Source: Maylandia zebra (lineage: Eukaryota; Chordata; Actinopteri; Cichliformes; Cichlidae). Taken from it: DNA of 64,000 nucleotides. The notes under the pieces were generated by a model, which saw only the letters and a list, made by a program, of their open reading frames with translations, had not been told where the DNA came from and did not search any database. This document shows, one piece after another, positions 43,418 through 55,449 of this stretch. The DNA is taken from assembly GCF_041146795.1 (NCBI RefSeq), contig NC_135184.1, positions 2,443,967-2,507,966 on the forward strand, given 5' to 3'. Position numbers and translations under genes: made by a program. Within the stretch, counting starts at the first letter, position 1. Each line of letters opens with the position of its first letter.

Positions 43418-45246
43418 GTAAGAACAAACATTTATTTTCCTTCAGTTGTTTTATTGTAGAAGCTGAAAATGTGTTTAAAGTCAGTTTGTGCTGCTTCAGG
43501 CTTTACATGTTAGTTTTTCATCATTAGTAGAGAATTCATCTGCAGCCATTGTTACATAAGAAAAGCTCAATAATCTCTGAAAACATGTTGAAATCTCACT
43601 GAACAACTAAAGTTATTCTTTATTTCTGCAAATATTAGTGATGTTACAAATATTTAGGATTTGATCCTCTCAGTGATTCTGCTGGTTTTTAACACAAGAT
43701 CATATTTGACATTAGAAGTAATGTCGAAGCAGTAAATTTGTAAATATAAATAATGCTGAAGTGAAAATGTAGACATGGTTTATGATAATTGTCAAAGAGA
43801 CATTTTCCTGGTTCAATCAGTCTTTTTTTAAAATATATATATATATATATGAATATGTTAATTGTCATAAAAACTGAGACATTAAAATTTGTGTAAAATG
43901 TGATTAAAAATGCAGGATAAAATATGAGATTGTTACAGTCTTTCAGTATTTCTTGCTTGTTTGATGTGTCTTAATTGCAAAATTCAAAGATTTTGGCAGA
44001 AAACACAACTTTGTAAAATAATTTCACATTCTTTAGATATTATATCATAAACACGGATTAATAAATTTGTTTTACTCTACTATAAATTTCATATTAATTG
44101 CATTTAAATGTGTGCAGTGATACTTTCACATATTTTTAAAAAGTATAGCAAAAACAAAACTGATGTTCTGCTCTTGTCATCATTGTAATAAAATAGTTCA
44201 GAATCATTCACTTTGTAAAACAAGTATGTTATTTATTATAATATGTTTTATATATCATTTCAGTTGTATTAAGAAAAATTTTTATTTATTGCCCAATAAT
44301 ATATAATATATATGAAATCACACCGAGAAAAAGTTGAAGAAATGTCAGTTTGGTTCAGCCGTGTCTCGCTCTTGTGTGCAGTTTCCTTATTTCCCTATAT
44401 GTATTTATAGTGTGTTTTCTTGAGTTCGTCACTGGTCCGTCTGTGTTACCTCGATGTGTTATTTTGTGTTTCACCCTAGCATTATCCCGCACATCATCCT
44501 GCGCGTCATGCTGTCAGGTTTTTGTAGTTAGTTCCTGTCCTTGTGTTACTCTGCATTTTCACCCAGTGTCAATAAAGCGCACTCTTCTCATCTGAGTCAG
44601 CGCCTACATCTTTGGGTTCTTCTCTCACTCCACACGGCTCGCCTTAGCTGTAACTCATTTATCAAAGTAGTTTTCTTCCAATTTTTGAACTAAAAGAATT
44701 AAAGAAAAAACAACATATGGTCTTTAAAATAAATTGTATTATACATGACAAGAATGTGAATTTTCTTGGATGAATTAAATTATGTGGAATTACTTTTTAT
44801 TTCCTTTTTAGTGCGAAATATTATGAATTAACATTATTGCATTTTTATACAGAAGAGGATCTCTGTTAGAAATCCTGTAAGGACTAATATGGAAAATACA
44901 TTTTCACTTGTATCAAGACAAATATATATATTTTAAAATTGGACTGAACTAAATTTCTATAAAACAATAAAAAGGAAACACATGACGAATTAAACTGAAA
45001 TGAATTTAATTTGACTTTTAAAACATGCTGAGTGTTCCTCATGTGAGCCATGATGACATGAGGTGATGACTGTGTTTGATATGAAGCTGAATCCAGTGTA
45101 TGTAGTGAACTTTGTGCTGATGAGTAGTTTAGTGATCAGAGTCCATGTAGTTTCCAGGATCAGACTGAATGCAGTGCAGTGCTGGAAGCTGCTGCTGACT
45201 GTGTGAATGTGTGTCTGTGCTGCTTGTTGCTGCTGTCAAACTTCAG
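43418..45246 (+). other. J3-C3 intron with replaced middle
   Basis: The ends match the other J-C introns, but about 43710-44850 is different, very AT-rich sequence with an AT microsatellite (43833-43851). It includes a 3' LTR-like fragment (about 44350-44650, with AATAAAGCGCACTC and a phrase like CAGCGCCTACATCTTTGGGT). The intron is about 0.46 kb longer than in the other clusters. Confidence 0.65.
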
Positions 45247-46267
45247 ATGAGCAGGTAGTGAAGCCCGTGGTGAGCGTGTACCCAGCAGCATCCAGAGCCC
45301 ACCTGGAGGGGAACAGCTCCCTGCTGTGTGTGGCCTCAGCCATGTTTCCTCCTCTGGTCCAGTTCTCCTGGAAAAGACAGAAGAAGAACGGCGGAGAAGC
45401 GGAGGAGCTGCCCCCTGCTGAGGGAGAGCAGCTGGAGCTCAGAGAGGCGGGACGCACCATTGCCATCAGGATGCTTGATGGGAGCCATTCTGACACATAT
45501 AAATACAGCTGCTGGGTGAAGCACGAGGGGGGCACAGTGGAGGCCCGAACACAACAAGGTAATGAAGGCTTGGTGACTGTGTTCAGCAGTGATTCAGCTT
45601 CATGTGGAGATGCTGTCAAAGAGAGCAGAGCAGCAGAGGACTGACATTTCTCACTGCAGCTCCAAACATTTGACTCCTTTTCTGTTTCAGAGCTTCCAGC
45701 TCCAGCAGCCTCCTGTCCTCCAGAGAGAGAGCCAGCAGACCTGCCAGCTCTGCAGCCAGCTGACTGTAAGATCACCTGCTGCCTCTCTGCATGGACAGCT
45801 CCAATGTCCAATGAGGCAGCTGGAACAAGTTTAGGCTCTTAAAGTTGCACTAATTGATCAAATCTTCATCCAACAAGCTCTGATAAAGCCACTGTACACT
45901 AGCTGCTCAGCACCAAACAGCAGACAGACCATAATATGTCAGAGATCAGTTTGTTAGCTGCTTGTGGAGTTCTTCTGCCCCCAAGTGGACACAAACACTA
46001 CATCAATTCATCCACTTGAAGAAGAAGCTGTGACTGTTTCTATTTGGACTTTTTCTCCTTGATCTGAGAGGAATAACCCGACTGTCTGTCTGTCTCTTTG
46101 TGTCTGTCTGTCCTTCAGTGTCCTTCCAGTCTCAGTGCAGGGTGAAGCTGCTCTGCCTGCTGTACACAGTGCTGATAGTGAAGAGTCTGGTGTACTGCTG
46201 TGGACTCTCTCTGCTGATGATGCTCACAAACAAGGGAGCGTCCACCAACTGCACACATGCTGACTGA
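45247..46267 (+). CDS. trgc: TCR gamma constant gene C3
   Basis: Exons 45247-45558, 45691-45765 and 46119-46267, with the same structure as C1 and C2. The Ig domain differs from C1 by Val77 to Leu (RMLDGSH), and the rest reads the same. The connecting-peptide and stalk cysteines are present, as is the lysine-containing membrane span. Splice sites are intact. J3 lies 1.83 kb upstream because of the altered intron. Confidence 0.92.
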
Positions 46268-46557
46268 CTGTTTCCTGCTCGCCTTTTCTCACCATCACAT
46301 CTCATCAATTCATCTCATTCATCACTTTGATCACAAATGTTAGTTATGATGTGTTGAGCTTATTTTGCCTTTTTCTTCAACAGTTAGAAGATCGTCTGAA
46401 ATAAATACATCTTTACATGTATTGTTGCTCTGAGTTAGAATTATTTTTGTGCTTATTGTGACTTTTATTGTAGTAACAAAAACCATCAGGAATATTTTTA
46501 TCACAAGTTTTTGTTTGATTTTCAAATGTCAAACAGTGTAGTTGTGTTTGTGTGAAC

Positions 46558-46563
46558 AATAAA
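46558..46563 (+). terminator. Polyadenylation signal of C3
   Basis: AATAAA about 290 bases after the C3 stop. Confidence 0.6.
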
Positions 46564-46650
46564 GATTTGAAGATGAAGAGTTTGATTCTACTTTCATTGT
46601 GTGATCAACAACAACCCGTGTGAGTGAAGCACAAACTGACTGTATCCAAA

Positions 46651-46814
46651 CTTGCTCTCCTGCAGCAGACGGGCTGTGTGGGTTTCTGCTCTGCAGCCTC
46701 CACACCGTTAGCTGTGGCTTTCACTTTAATAACACAATGACAGTTACAAGCAGGAACTCTGCTTCAAGAATGATTCCAGGAAGGATCTGTGTTCTTCACC
46801 TGTGAGAGAAACAG
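46651..46814. promoter_or_regulatory. Conserved block downstream of C3, candidate TRG enhancer
   Basis: Third copy of the Myb/RUNX block, with the same core and the same conserved flanks as at C1 and C2. Confidence 0.45.
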
Positions 46815-48205
46815 CTCAAATCCTCAACTCACAGCTGACAAATGAACTTTAATGGAATCAAAGGAGAGACCATGAAGCCCCTGCAGTCTGCTCAGCTCCC
46901 ATTTTATTACCTGAGCTGAGTTTTTCATTCTGGATATCACACACGTAAGAACAGATCAAGTCTGAACAGCAAATGTTGGAGAATCATTTTGAAGTCTTGC
47001 TAAATGTCCTTATTATTACAAAAACTACTGAATGATTCAGAAAATCCTTTCCAACAAGCAGAAATATGCAAACAAAGTAGAAACAAGGCAACATGAGTCA
47101 TTCAGATGCAGATAACATATTCTCCTTATTGTGAAGAACACAGTCATGAAATCTTTCTGTGTGTCATTCATTGAGTTGAAGTGCCTAATAGAAGAGGAAG
47201 AGCAGCAATAATCAATGATAGCTGAGACATTGAGAACATGGCTGTATGCCTGCTATCATAACAGCAAACAAAGCACACAAACAGCAAACACACAATAATG
47301 TGCTCGCAGCTTGTTGTGTGTTGTGTCATTTTTGACATTTCATGAAGTCACAAAAATGTGTGCGACTCATTAAAGGAGTGTGTACGTGTCAGTCAGTGCT
47401 CTGTATTCATGTGTTCACTCAGACACTTTTCTCCTCCAAACTTACAGCACAGCTTCATATTTCACTGACTGATTCTTTCATTACATCCATTAAGGGTCAC
47501 ACAGTGAAATTAGTGCAAACTTACAAATGTGTTGCAACAATTTTGGCCTCCAAACTGAACTTTGAGACAAACAGTGAAGCTGTGAGCAAAAAGAGGCTCC
47601 AGTGTGTGTCATGGTGGAGGAAACTGTTGTATTCCCACATTCAAAACATGCTGATCTTATTGGATTTGTCCCTCAAAGTCTTTTTCCTCCTTTTTCTCTT
47701 CATCCAAATGTTCTAGCAGGCTGACTGTGAGTCCCTGTTGAACCTGTACAGCAGAAAGTAACAGCAGTCAGCGGCCTCCACTTGACTTCATGACTTCAAC
47801 GCCTCGCACAGTCACTTTCACTTTCTTCCTTCTGTCTTTTAGTCCTAAAATGTAGAACAACACCAGATCCAAATATTTGTGTCCTTCACTCACATCTTCA
47901 AATGATCCCTTCCATATCAGAGATGATACAAAGGCAACATTTGTCTTATTTCTCTTTCAGGAATCAAAAAGTACTTTTGTACTGTTGTGTAAATGTGTGT
48001 GTAAAGGTGGATGACTGCCTGCTGCAGATGAAATCTAACCATGGCTACAAATAAATGAAGCTGACGTGAAACACAGCCCTGTTTTTATTACTGTTTATAG
48101 ATATTAGAATTGATGATCATCATTTGAATGATTCTTAAAAAGGCTTTAATGAATCCTTCAGTCTGAAACCAACTTGGAACAAAACACATTAGAAGATGTG
48201 GGAAA
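46815..48205. other. C3-V4 intergenic region
   Basis: Colinear with 4595-6000, with a 14-bp deletion near 47416 (the bases ACCTCATTAAAGTC of copy 1 are missing). No gene accepted. Confidence 0.5.
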
Positions 48206-48206
48206 G

Positions 48207-48416
48207 AACCACAGTGTGCACATATTTAAACACACAACAGAACCACAGTGTGCACATATTTAAACACACAACAGAACCACAGTGTGCACATATTTAAACA
48301 CACAACAGAACCACAGTGTGCACATATTTAAACACACAACAGAACCACAGTGTGCACATATTTAAACACACAACAGAACCACAGTGTGCACATATTTAAA
48401 CACACAACAGAACCAC
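48207..48416 (+). repeat. 34-bp minisatellite upstream of V4, 6 units
   Basis: Six near-perfect 34-bp units, the longest of the three arrays. Confidence 0.92.
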
Positions 48417-48656
48417 ATGTTTGTTTTTTTTAAAAAGAATTTGACTATAAATTATGTTTCATGAGATTTTATTCTTTTAAAGTCCTTTGTTTATAATTTA
48501 TGAACTTTAAAATGATTTTTACAGAATATTATTTTTTATGTTTGTATTTTTCTTTATAGTTTAGTTATATTTAGTGTTTTCATCACAGCTGTTAAACCAC
48601 AGATAACAGTGTGTGTTAGTAAATTCACAGCAACATGAATGTTTCTGAGTGTTTGT

Positions 48657-48909
48657 GCATCATGTGACCCAGATTTTTGGATCTGCTGTCAGATTGAAAT
48701 GAAGACGATGAAACCACAGCAGCTTCAGCTGAGCTGTCAATCAGCAGCAGCAGTCTTATCTGTGGGCCGCAGGGGCTGATGGGAGCTTTGAGGACCTGTT
48801 AGAAACCACGTGGCCCTCGTCTGATCTCACAGCTCGTCCTTGTTTGGCCTCAGCTGCATCAGAGCGCCACTTCTCCCCAGGTTCACCAGAGGAAACACCA
48901 CTGCACAAA
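48657..48909 (+). promoter_or_regulatory. V4 promoter region
   Basis: Nearly identical to the V2 and V3 promoters. Fused GATA/RUNX site at 48754-48766, AAACCACGTG near 48803-48812. Confidence 0.55.
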
Positions 48910-49640
48910 ATGCTTTTCCTCCCAGCTGCTGCTCTGTGCTGTCTGTGTTCAGGTGAGTGTTTCCAGCCAATCAGGAGCCAACAAAGTCAACCTGTAACAA
49001 ACACTGTCACACTAACCTTCATCTTCACTTGTATTTTTATTTTTTATTTTTTACTTTTTTATTTTTTATTTTTTATTCTTTATTTTTTATTCCTATTTAT
49101 TCTATTTATCCCCTTCGTATATTTTATTTATATTGTCTCTGTATTTATATATATGTGTGTGTAATATTCTGTAACTCTGTAACTTCTGTCGGTGCTGTGC
49201 TTTTTGGAAATCGAATTTCCCAGAGGAACCCACCCGAGGGATTAATAAAGTTCTATCTAATCTAATCTAATCTAATCTAATCTAATCTAATCTAATCTAA
49301 TCTAATCTATCTGTCTGTGTCTCTACAGCACTGCTTACCATGGCAGCAAAGGTGATTCAGGACGATTTAACATTCACCAAGAGAGTTGGAGGAAAAGTCT
49401 CCTTCAGCTGTTGGACTGAACAGTGTAGCAACAGCTATGTTTTCTGGTACCAGAAAAAAGAAAAAGAAACATTCAAAGTTATTCTGCATATTAATACTGC
49501 TGATGGCAGAGTTAATTCAGATTACGGTCACCCTCAGAAAAATGAATTCACTGCTGAGATGAATCAGAACATCTTTGAATTGAAGATAGAGAAGGTTAAA
49601 CTCGATCATTCAGCCACCTACTACTGCACATGTTGGTCCC
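48910..49640 (+). CDS. trgv: TCR gamma V segment of cluster 4
   Basis: Leader exon 48910-48952, intron 48953-49328, V exon 49329-49640. The intron is 376 bp instead of 92 because a LINE-type 3' tail sits in it. The V domain has the first Cys at 49409, Trp in VFWYQKK, and Y-Y-C with the second Cys at 49625-49627. It keeps the CDR1 cysteine (49424) and the one two residues after the second conserved Cys (49631), but lacks both the CDR2 and framework 3 extra cysteines of V2 and V3 (framework 3 reads NIFELK). The V exon is shorter at the 3' end (CTCWSP before the RSS). The frame is open; it looks functional. Confidence 0.9.
49025..49310 (+). mobile_element. Non-LTR element 3' tail in the V4 leader intron
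   Basis: T-rich stretch followed by GGAAATCGAATTTCCCAGAG, GAGGGATTAATAAAG and about ten TCTAA repeats. This is the type of 3' UTR with pentanucleotide tail found in fish LINEs and their SINEs. The family is not assigned. Splice sites of the intron are untouched. Confidence 0.7.
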
Positions 49641-49678
49641 CACAGTGAGAAATGATCCCTGCAGCCTGAACAAAAACC
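49641..49678 (+). other. 22/23-type RSS of V4
   Basis: Heptamer CACAGTG (49641-49647), 22-bp spacer, nonamer ACAAAAACC (49670-49678). Confidence 0.95.
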
Positions 49679-49894
49679 AACAGATGAACAGATGTCAAAC
49701 AGTGTCTGTGACAGGAAGAGAGCAGTAAACCACAGCCCAGCTTCACATGTTTCACCTCCATCTCAGAGTCACAAACATACTGAGCTCCATGTTGATTTAC
49801 TCCTCTAAGAATTAAGATTATTTTATTTTGACAGTTATGTTAGCATGCTCATTTGAGCATTGTTTGCTAACTTTGGCAAATAAGCCCTGAAAAC

Positions 49895-50574
49895 TGTCAT
49901 GGTCCTGAGTCTGAGGACTCAGTGGTTTTGTGTTTCCTTATGCTTTTGTTCATTCCGAGTGTGTATTCTGTTGTGATTTTGCCATTTGTTAGGTTTCTGT
50001 TCTTTGCCTGCCTGCTCCCACTTCTCTGTGTTCCCTCTGTCTGTCCATGGTGTTATTGTGTCTGCTCATGAGTCTGCCTGTCAAGTTCAGTGTCCTGTCT
50101 GGTTCTCTGTGTCTGTTAGTTTCCTGTTTTATTCTGAAAGTTCTTGTCTCATGTCAGTGTGTTCCGTTTTACCTCTCCCCTGTCTCGTTAGCCTAATTGC
50201 TCCCAGCTGTGTCTCCCTCCTGTGGCCCATTCCCTGATTACTCCCCGTGTATTTAAGCCCTGTGTTTTCCTGTGCTCTCTGCCGTGTCGTCTGTTTAACT
50301 CCATGTCTGTCTGCAGCATTCTGTGTAACCCGGTGTTCAGTCTGCGTCTTGCCGCCATCTTTCATTGTGTATTTTGTTCCTCCTTCCGTGCGTGTTTGGT
50401 TTAAGTTGAGTTCTTTAGTTTTCCCCTGTTTAGGTTGGTTTACTCCCCGCTCTGCTCCTCCTGTTGTTGTCACCTTATCACCTCTGCAAATAAACATTCA
50501 CTCGCACCCCAGTCAGTGCCTGCATCTTGGATCCTTTTCTCAATTCACCACACGACTGCTGTGCAGCCGTGACA
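49895..50574 (+). mobile_element. Solo LTR
   Basis: A 680-bp unit from TGTCATGGTCCTG to GCAGCCGTGACA, flanked by the perfect 5-bp duplication AAAAC (49890-49894, 50575-50579). AATAAAC lies about 85 bases before the end. It is the best delimited member of a family whose 3' ends also appear at 11378-12028, 12426, 40074 and 44350-44650. Confidence 0.8.
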
Positions 50575-50579
50575 AAAAC

Positions 50580-53500
50580 AAAACACAGCTTTTTGTGTCG
50601 GGGTTGTTATTTAGTGTTCAAGTCCAAGTTGGTTTTTAATCATTCTCGCCTCCTTTAAATGTTTACACGTCAACTTTAGAATTTGCTTTTGGAAAAAGGG
50701 TCCTAAGAGCCTTCAGCATGTTTTAACATCTATGCTGTATTTCTTTGAATAGTGGCTCTTTGATTTGTTTTACGTAACGTCTGATTCATGCTGTTGACAT
50801 TTGGGAAGAGTAGAACTTATTCCAAATAAATCTGTGGCAGCACTCTGAGCCTTGATAAGCTTCCAGACAATCATGACTGTGTATGAGTCTTGTAAAACAT
50901 TTGTCCTAATGTTGTTCCTGCATCCAAAGGAGAAGCTGAAGATTTGAGGTTCGAACCTTTCAAAACTTGAATAAAGCAGAATAAAAGTCATCACAGCTTC
51001 TAATCAGGACATTTAGATGATGCGAGCATTAGTGACATTAGGTGTGTTTTTAAATGTTTCAAGTAAAACAGAGCAGAGTTGAATAATTCACCCACTACTT
51101 ACCTTTTTTATTTCTTTTATGTTTTTGTATGGAGGGTAGGACAGTCTCTAAACACTGTTTCACATTTCAGAATAACCTACATGAACATTAAACATAAAAG
51201 AAAATCAAATACAGACGTCAGTTAAAACAAAATGATCTTTCTATTGTTAATGGAAGCTAGCTTGACTCTGCTTGAAACTGAGCCATTAGAATCTACAGTC
51301 TGTCAATTTTGTGTCTGCGTCCTGTTAACAAAGGCTGAAGATGGCAAGCTGAGAGGCTGTGAGCTTTTCTGGCTGTTTGTACATTGTGAATAAACCTCAA
51401 CAGCCTTTCCTACCTCAGCAAAGGCGTCACTGTTGTTATCAATTAAATGTCTTCAGATTTCCTTCATCTTTATCCTGGTAAAACTGAGGTCCTTGTTTTC
51501 AGCCAAGACAGCTTCTCTAAGGAGGTCAGTCATTACATCAGCATCAATCAGTTCAGTTAAAACAGCTCTCTTTTAGACAACTGCTGAAAAGTCATTTTTT
51601 ATGTTAGCGTTTCCTTAAAATGTCACCTGTTATTTTTGGCTATAGTTCCCATTTAACCTGTGTATGGAAATATGCTTGCAGGAGTTGAATATATGCTATG
51701 CTTGACTGCGTGTCTCTTTAAGTTTGCTTAACGTGTATTTGTGTATGATGTTTGGTTTTATCCAAACTGTGAAACAGTGGGTCTCTTAAAAGGTTCCTGA
51801 AAGCACCGACTCTGCACTTTTTATTGATATTCATTTTATTAATTCTAGTAATCCAAAGCAATGAGTCACAGCAGTCTGGGGTCTGGAAGAGGAAGGCTGA
51901 GAGAGAGTGGATGGACATTTGGTATTTTTAAATTCTTTTATGTTTGCTGTGTTTTTAGCATTTTATGCCATTTGTTTGTATTTTGTTTATTCCATATATG
52001 ACGTATCACCCACCAGCAAACATACACTGCTCAGCCTTCTTCAAACACCTGAAAAACCAGGTGTTTGAGGCTTGTACAACATACAGTAAATGTAACAAAT
52101 CCAGAGGACGCTCAGTTTATTCAGCCTCACCTCTGGTGCTGGTGCCCACCTCCCAATTTAAATGCATGGAGACACTGAGAGTTCCCAGGAGGGTCCGTGC
52201 TGACACCAGCTGCTATCTGGCAGAGGGTACCATGCCCTTCCCATGTTTCAAATGCACTTTAGACCAGCACGCAGCAACACCAAATATGAGCAAGAGAAGT
52301 GAGGTATGGGGTCTTCACACCCCCGTTCTCTGTTCGTTATCTGGGCCACGGGCCGAGAGCAGGAGCTGGCCGTCTGGTCGTGGTCTGAGCTGGTGGCCTT
52401 CCCTGTTGCTGCAGGACTGGGGGTGGTCTGCTTGTCTCCACCCCAGAGTAAAGGGAATCATCTCCTGGGTCTGAGGTTGACAGCCCCTCTGGGAGTGATG
52501 GTTCCTGGTCCTGGGAGTATAGAGTATGTTTGGTGAGTGTGAGTACAGTGTTCATTTCTGTGTGTATGTTGGGCGAGTGCTGAGTATTTGTGTATGTGTG
52601 CATGAGGGTGGGAATGCATGTTTGTGTCTGTGTTTATGTGTCAGGTCGACTCCACCTCTCAGAACATCTCAGCCTGGTGGTTGCTTGGCAGGGTCTGGCC
52701 CTCCTGGCTCGGTCTGACCCCTTCTAGGATGTGGAGGGCCGTCGGGTCTCTGCACCCGGGGCTCGGTCTGCTAGTCAGATGCTGGCGACGCCTCCTTGGG
52801 CTCTCGTGCTCAGTAAACTGTCCCACGTTGTTTTTTTCTTTGTATTTGTAACCAGACCTTAACAAAAAAAATAAAAAAATTCTAAGTTGTGTAAATATTT
52901 TTTACACACAAACAAATTCTCATCTATAGAAGCAAATACATAAAACGTTCAGATATTTAGGTTAACAAGGTTACAAAACTCAGCTCACAACTACACATTT
53001 AAGATAAGTGCAAAATATTTATGTTGTGGCCATTTTTGTTGAATGTTTATAAAATGCAATTTTTTTGTTTTTTCTTTAAAGTTGTAAGAATATGCTGACC
53101 TAGTTTTGTTATGTAAATTCGTAATTAATTTTATTTTTGGAAAGGTTTTTGGAAAGTTTTTGGTTTATCAGCTTATGGACCCTCCCATTAATCAAGGGAT
53201 TAAGAGCACCCTGGAGGGGTGTGGTAAAGTTGTTTTTTGTTTGCCAAATGTCAGATGGGACGACGGGAGGGTTTAAAAATGACTTTTTGACCACTTTTGA
53301 AGTTGTGAAAGCAAATTAAGTTAACTTTCATTTAATTTTAAGTTGTAAGAAGTTATTTGGTTATTGTTTATAATTTTTAAACAATGAAGTCAGAGGTGCG
53401 TTCTAAAACAAACCTCCCGCTGCCACCCACGGCCTTTTCTTTGATGTTTTTGGTTTTGGAACTTAAAAGGCCGTGACAATTTATGATCACAATTTGAGGG

Positions 53501-54390
53501 GGTCATCTGATTGTTTGGGGTTTTCTCTGTAGTATTGTGGGATCTGGTTTGGTACTAAATGAAAGTGAATTGAATTACTGACACCTAAAAACAGACATCA
53601 ACTAATACATACCAAATCGAAAATGATCTCTCCTTCCTTTTCTTTTCTACATTTTTGATTGGATATTGTCAGATAACCATGTCACATGGAGCTCAGGACT
53701 TTTAAGTCAACTCTGAATTTATATATTTATTATTTCAATCAAGTCAGTTTAAGTCAAGTACAGATTACAAAGTGCTGTGTGTTTCAAACTGGTGGAGTCA
53801 GAGAGAACCTCAGAGTTTTAATGTGGAACAGAAAACTCAGTTTCCTTCATGTCAGGATCAACAAAGTCAGAGTTGTTGGCTAAATCTGCTTCCTGGAATA
53901 GGGCCCGGGGCGCTATACTATGAAACCTGTTCAGCACACCCAGGATGTCTTTCAGTTATCTGGATTCATGACCCCCACACTGTCGATCAGGATAAACAGC
54001 CATACAATCACCTTCGATAACCAATCAATCACCAATCAATCATAAATTGCAAGGCAGGAAATACACATGAATGAATCACAATCTTCATCAGCCAATCAAA
54101 TCTCTGTAACTGGGAGTTATTCAGGATGTGCTGTTTCCTGAAGTTTTCTGAATAATTGAATAATCAGGTCAGTAATTTCATGACACCAATCAGTGATTCT
54201 GATTTAAAACACACTTTAACTGAAATACAGCAAAAGTAAAGTCTCTCCTGATTTTTTGTTTGTTCTCTAAATATTGTAGTATTGGGTAGTTTTAATCTTC
54301 TGCTGCTAGTTACCAGTCAAGAAACTGATGTACTTTATTATTATAGCTTGTTAAAGATTTCTCTTCCTGCTCTGGTTTGAGCTTCAGTGT
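50580..54390. other. V4-J4 spacer, mostly unassigned
   Basis: AT-rich non-coding sequence. A more GC-rich, repeat-like block lies at about 52200-52860, with short open frames on both strands and no recognisable domain. A degraded L2 tail-like phrase (GGGGGTCATCTGATTG) lies near 53498. No gene supported. Confidence 0.4.
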
Positions 54391-54395
54391 TTATT

Positions 54396-54438
54396 CAGGT
54401 AACATCGCTTTGACAGCAACTCAAAGCGATGTTACCTG
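54396..54438. repeat. Perfect 18-bp hairpin
   Basis: CAGGTAACATCGCTTTGA (54396-54413), 7-base loop CAGCAAC, then its exact reverse complement (54421-54438). Confidence 0.95.
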
Positions 54439-54480
54439 TCTGTGTCCAGTAACAGCCTGTATTCAGTTTATTATTGCTAT

Positions 54481-54772
54481 GGGGGCGATCGTGGCTCAAG
54501 AGTTGGGAGTTCTCCTTGTAATCGGAAGGTTGCTGGTTCGAGCCCCGGCTTGGACAGTTGTGTCCTTGGGCAAGACACTTCACTCGCTGCCTCCTGGTGG
54601 TGGTCAGAGGGCCCGGTGGCGCCAGTGTCCGGCAGCCTCGCCTCTGTCAGTGCGCCCCAGGGTGGCTACAATGTAGCTGCCATCACAAGTGTGTGAATGG
54701 GTGGATGACTGGATGTGTAAAGCGCTTTGGGGTCTGTAGGGGCTAGTAAAGCGCTATACAAATACAGGCCAT
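54481..54772 (+). mobile_element. AFC-type SINE, nearly complete
   Basis: A tRNA-derived SINE of about 290 bp. The polymerase III A box (GTGGCTCAAGAGTTGG, 54491 on) and B box (GGTTCGAGCCCCG, 54535 on) are visible. The body has GGGCCCGGTGGCGCCAGTG and CTACAATGTAGCTGCCATC, and the tail TAAAGCGCTATACAAATACA. The sequence matches the African cichlid SINE family from memory, which is the main taxonomic clue in this window. Confidence 0.85.
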
Positions 54773-55449
54773 AAACTGGTATGGATCAGTTTGCGTCTTT
54801 TATTCAGTGTAACATTAGCTTTTGGTTGTTGGCATAAAGACTTAGAGAGGAGGACAGAAAGGGAGAGAACAGAATGAAGAGAGCAAAGAGACCAAAAACA
54901 AAAAAGCAAGAGAGGACATGTGGTCAAATTCACCAAAAATGATAAAGCTGTAACTTCTGTTTACCGACATTCATTCATGATGAGTTCACATAACTAAAGA
55001 GTGTTTTGTACTGTTATCAGTTGTGGATCCCCGACCTGCTCCTATAATAATTACTATAAGATTATATTTTTGTCTAATTCAGCTGAGATGTGCAAATATG
55101 AAAAGGGCTGATGACATTTGCAAACAGCATATTCCATTAATCATAATTACAAGGCACTGCAAGCATGACATTATGAGTCCCCCTAAAGTTTGAACCTAGA
55201 GTCTCATCTGAGCAAACATAAGACATAAGTTTTTTCATTGATTTCATGGAGGAATTGCATGCTTTCCAGTAGCACTATTAAAATTTGCCAGTGAAGATTA
55301 TGGACACAGCATATTGATATGAATGATATCATTTTATAGCATTCACTCCAAACATGTCTGAACAGGATGGATGCCACTACATGGAAATCTATTCCCCACT
55401 CATGAATCCACACTAATGTTTTTCAAACATTAAGCTTAATTTAGGTCTT
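54773..55449. other. Unassigned spacer
   Basis: AT-rich, no gene or element recognised. Confidence 0.4.

Noticed and set aside
54395..54438. Hairpin as a transcription terminator or tRNA-like gene
   Set aside because: There is no neighbouring gene it could serve and no tRNA-type fold. Kept only as an inverted repeat.
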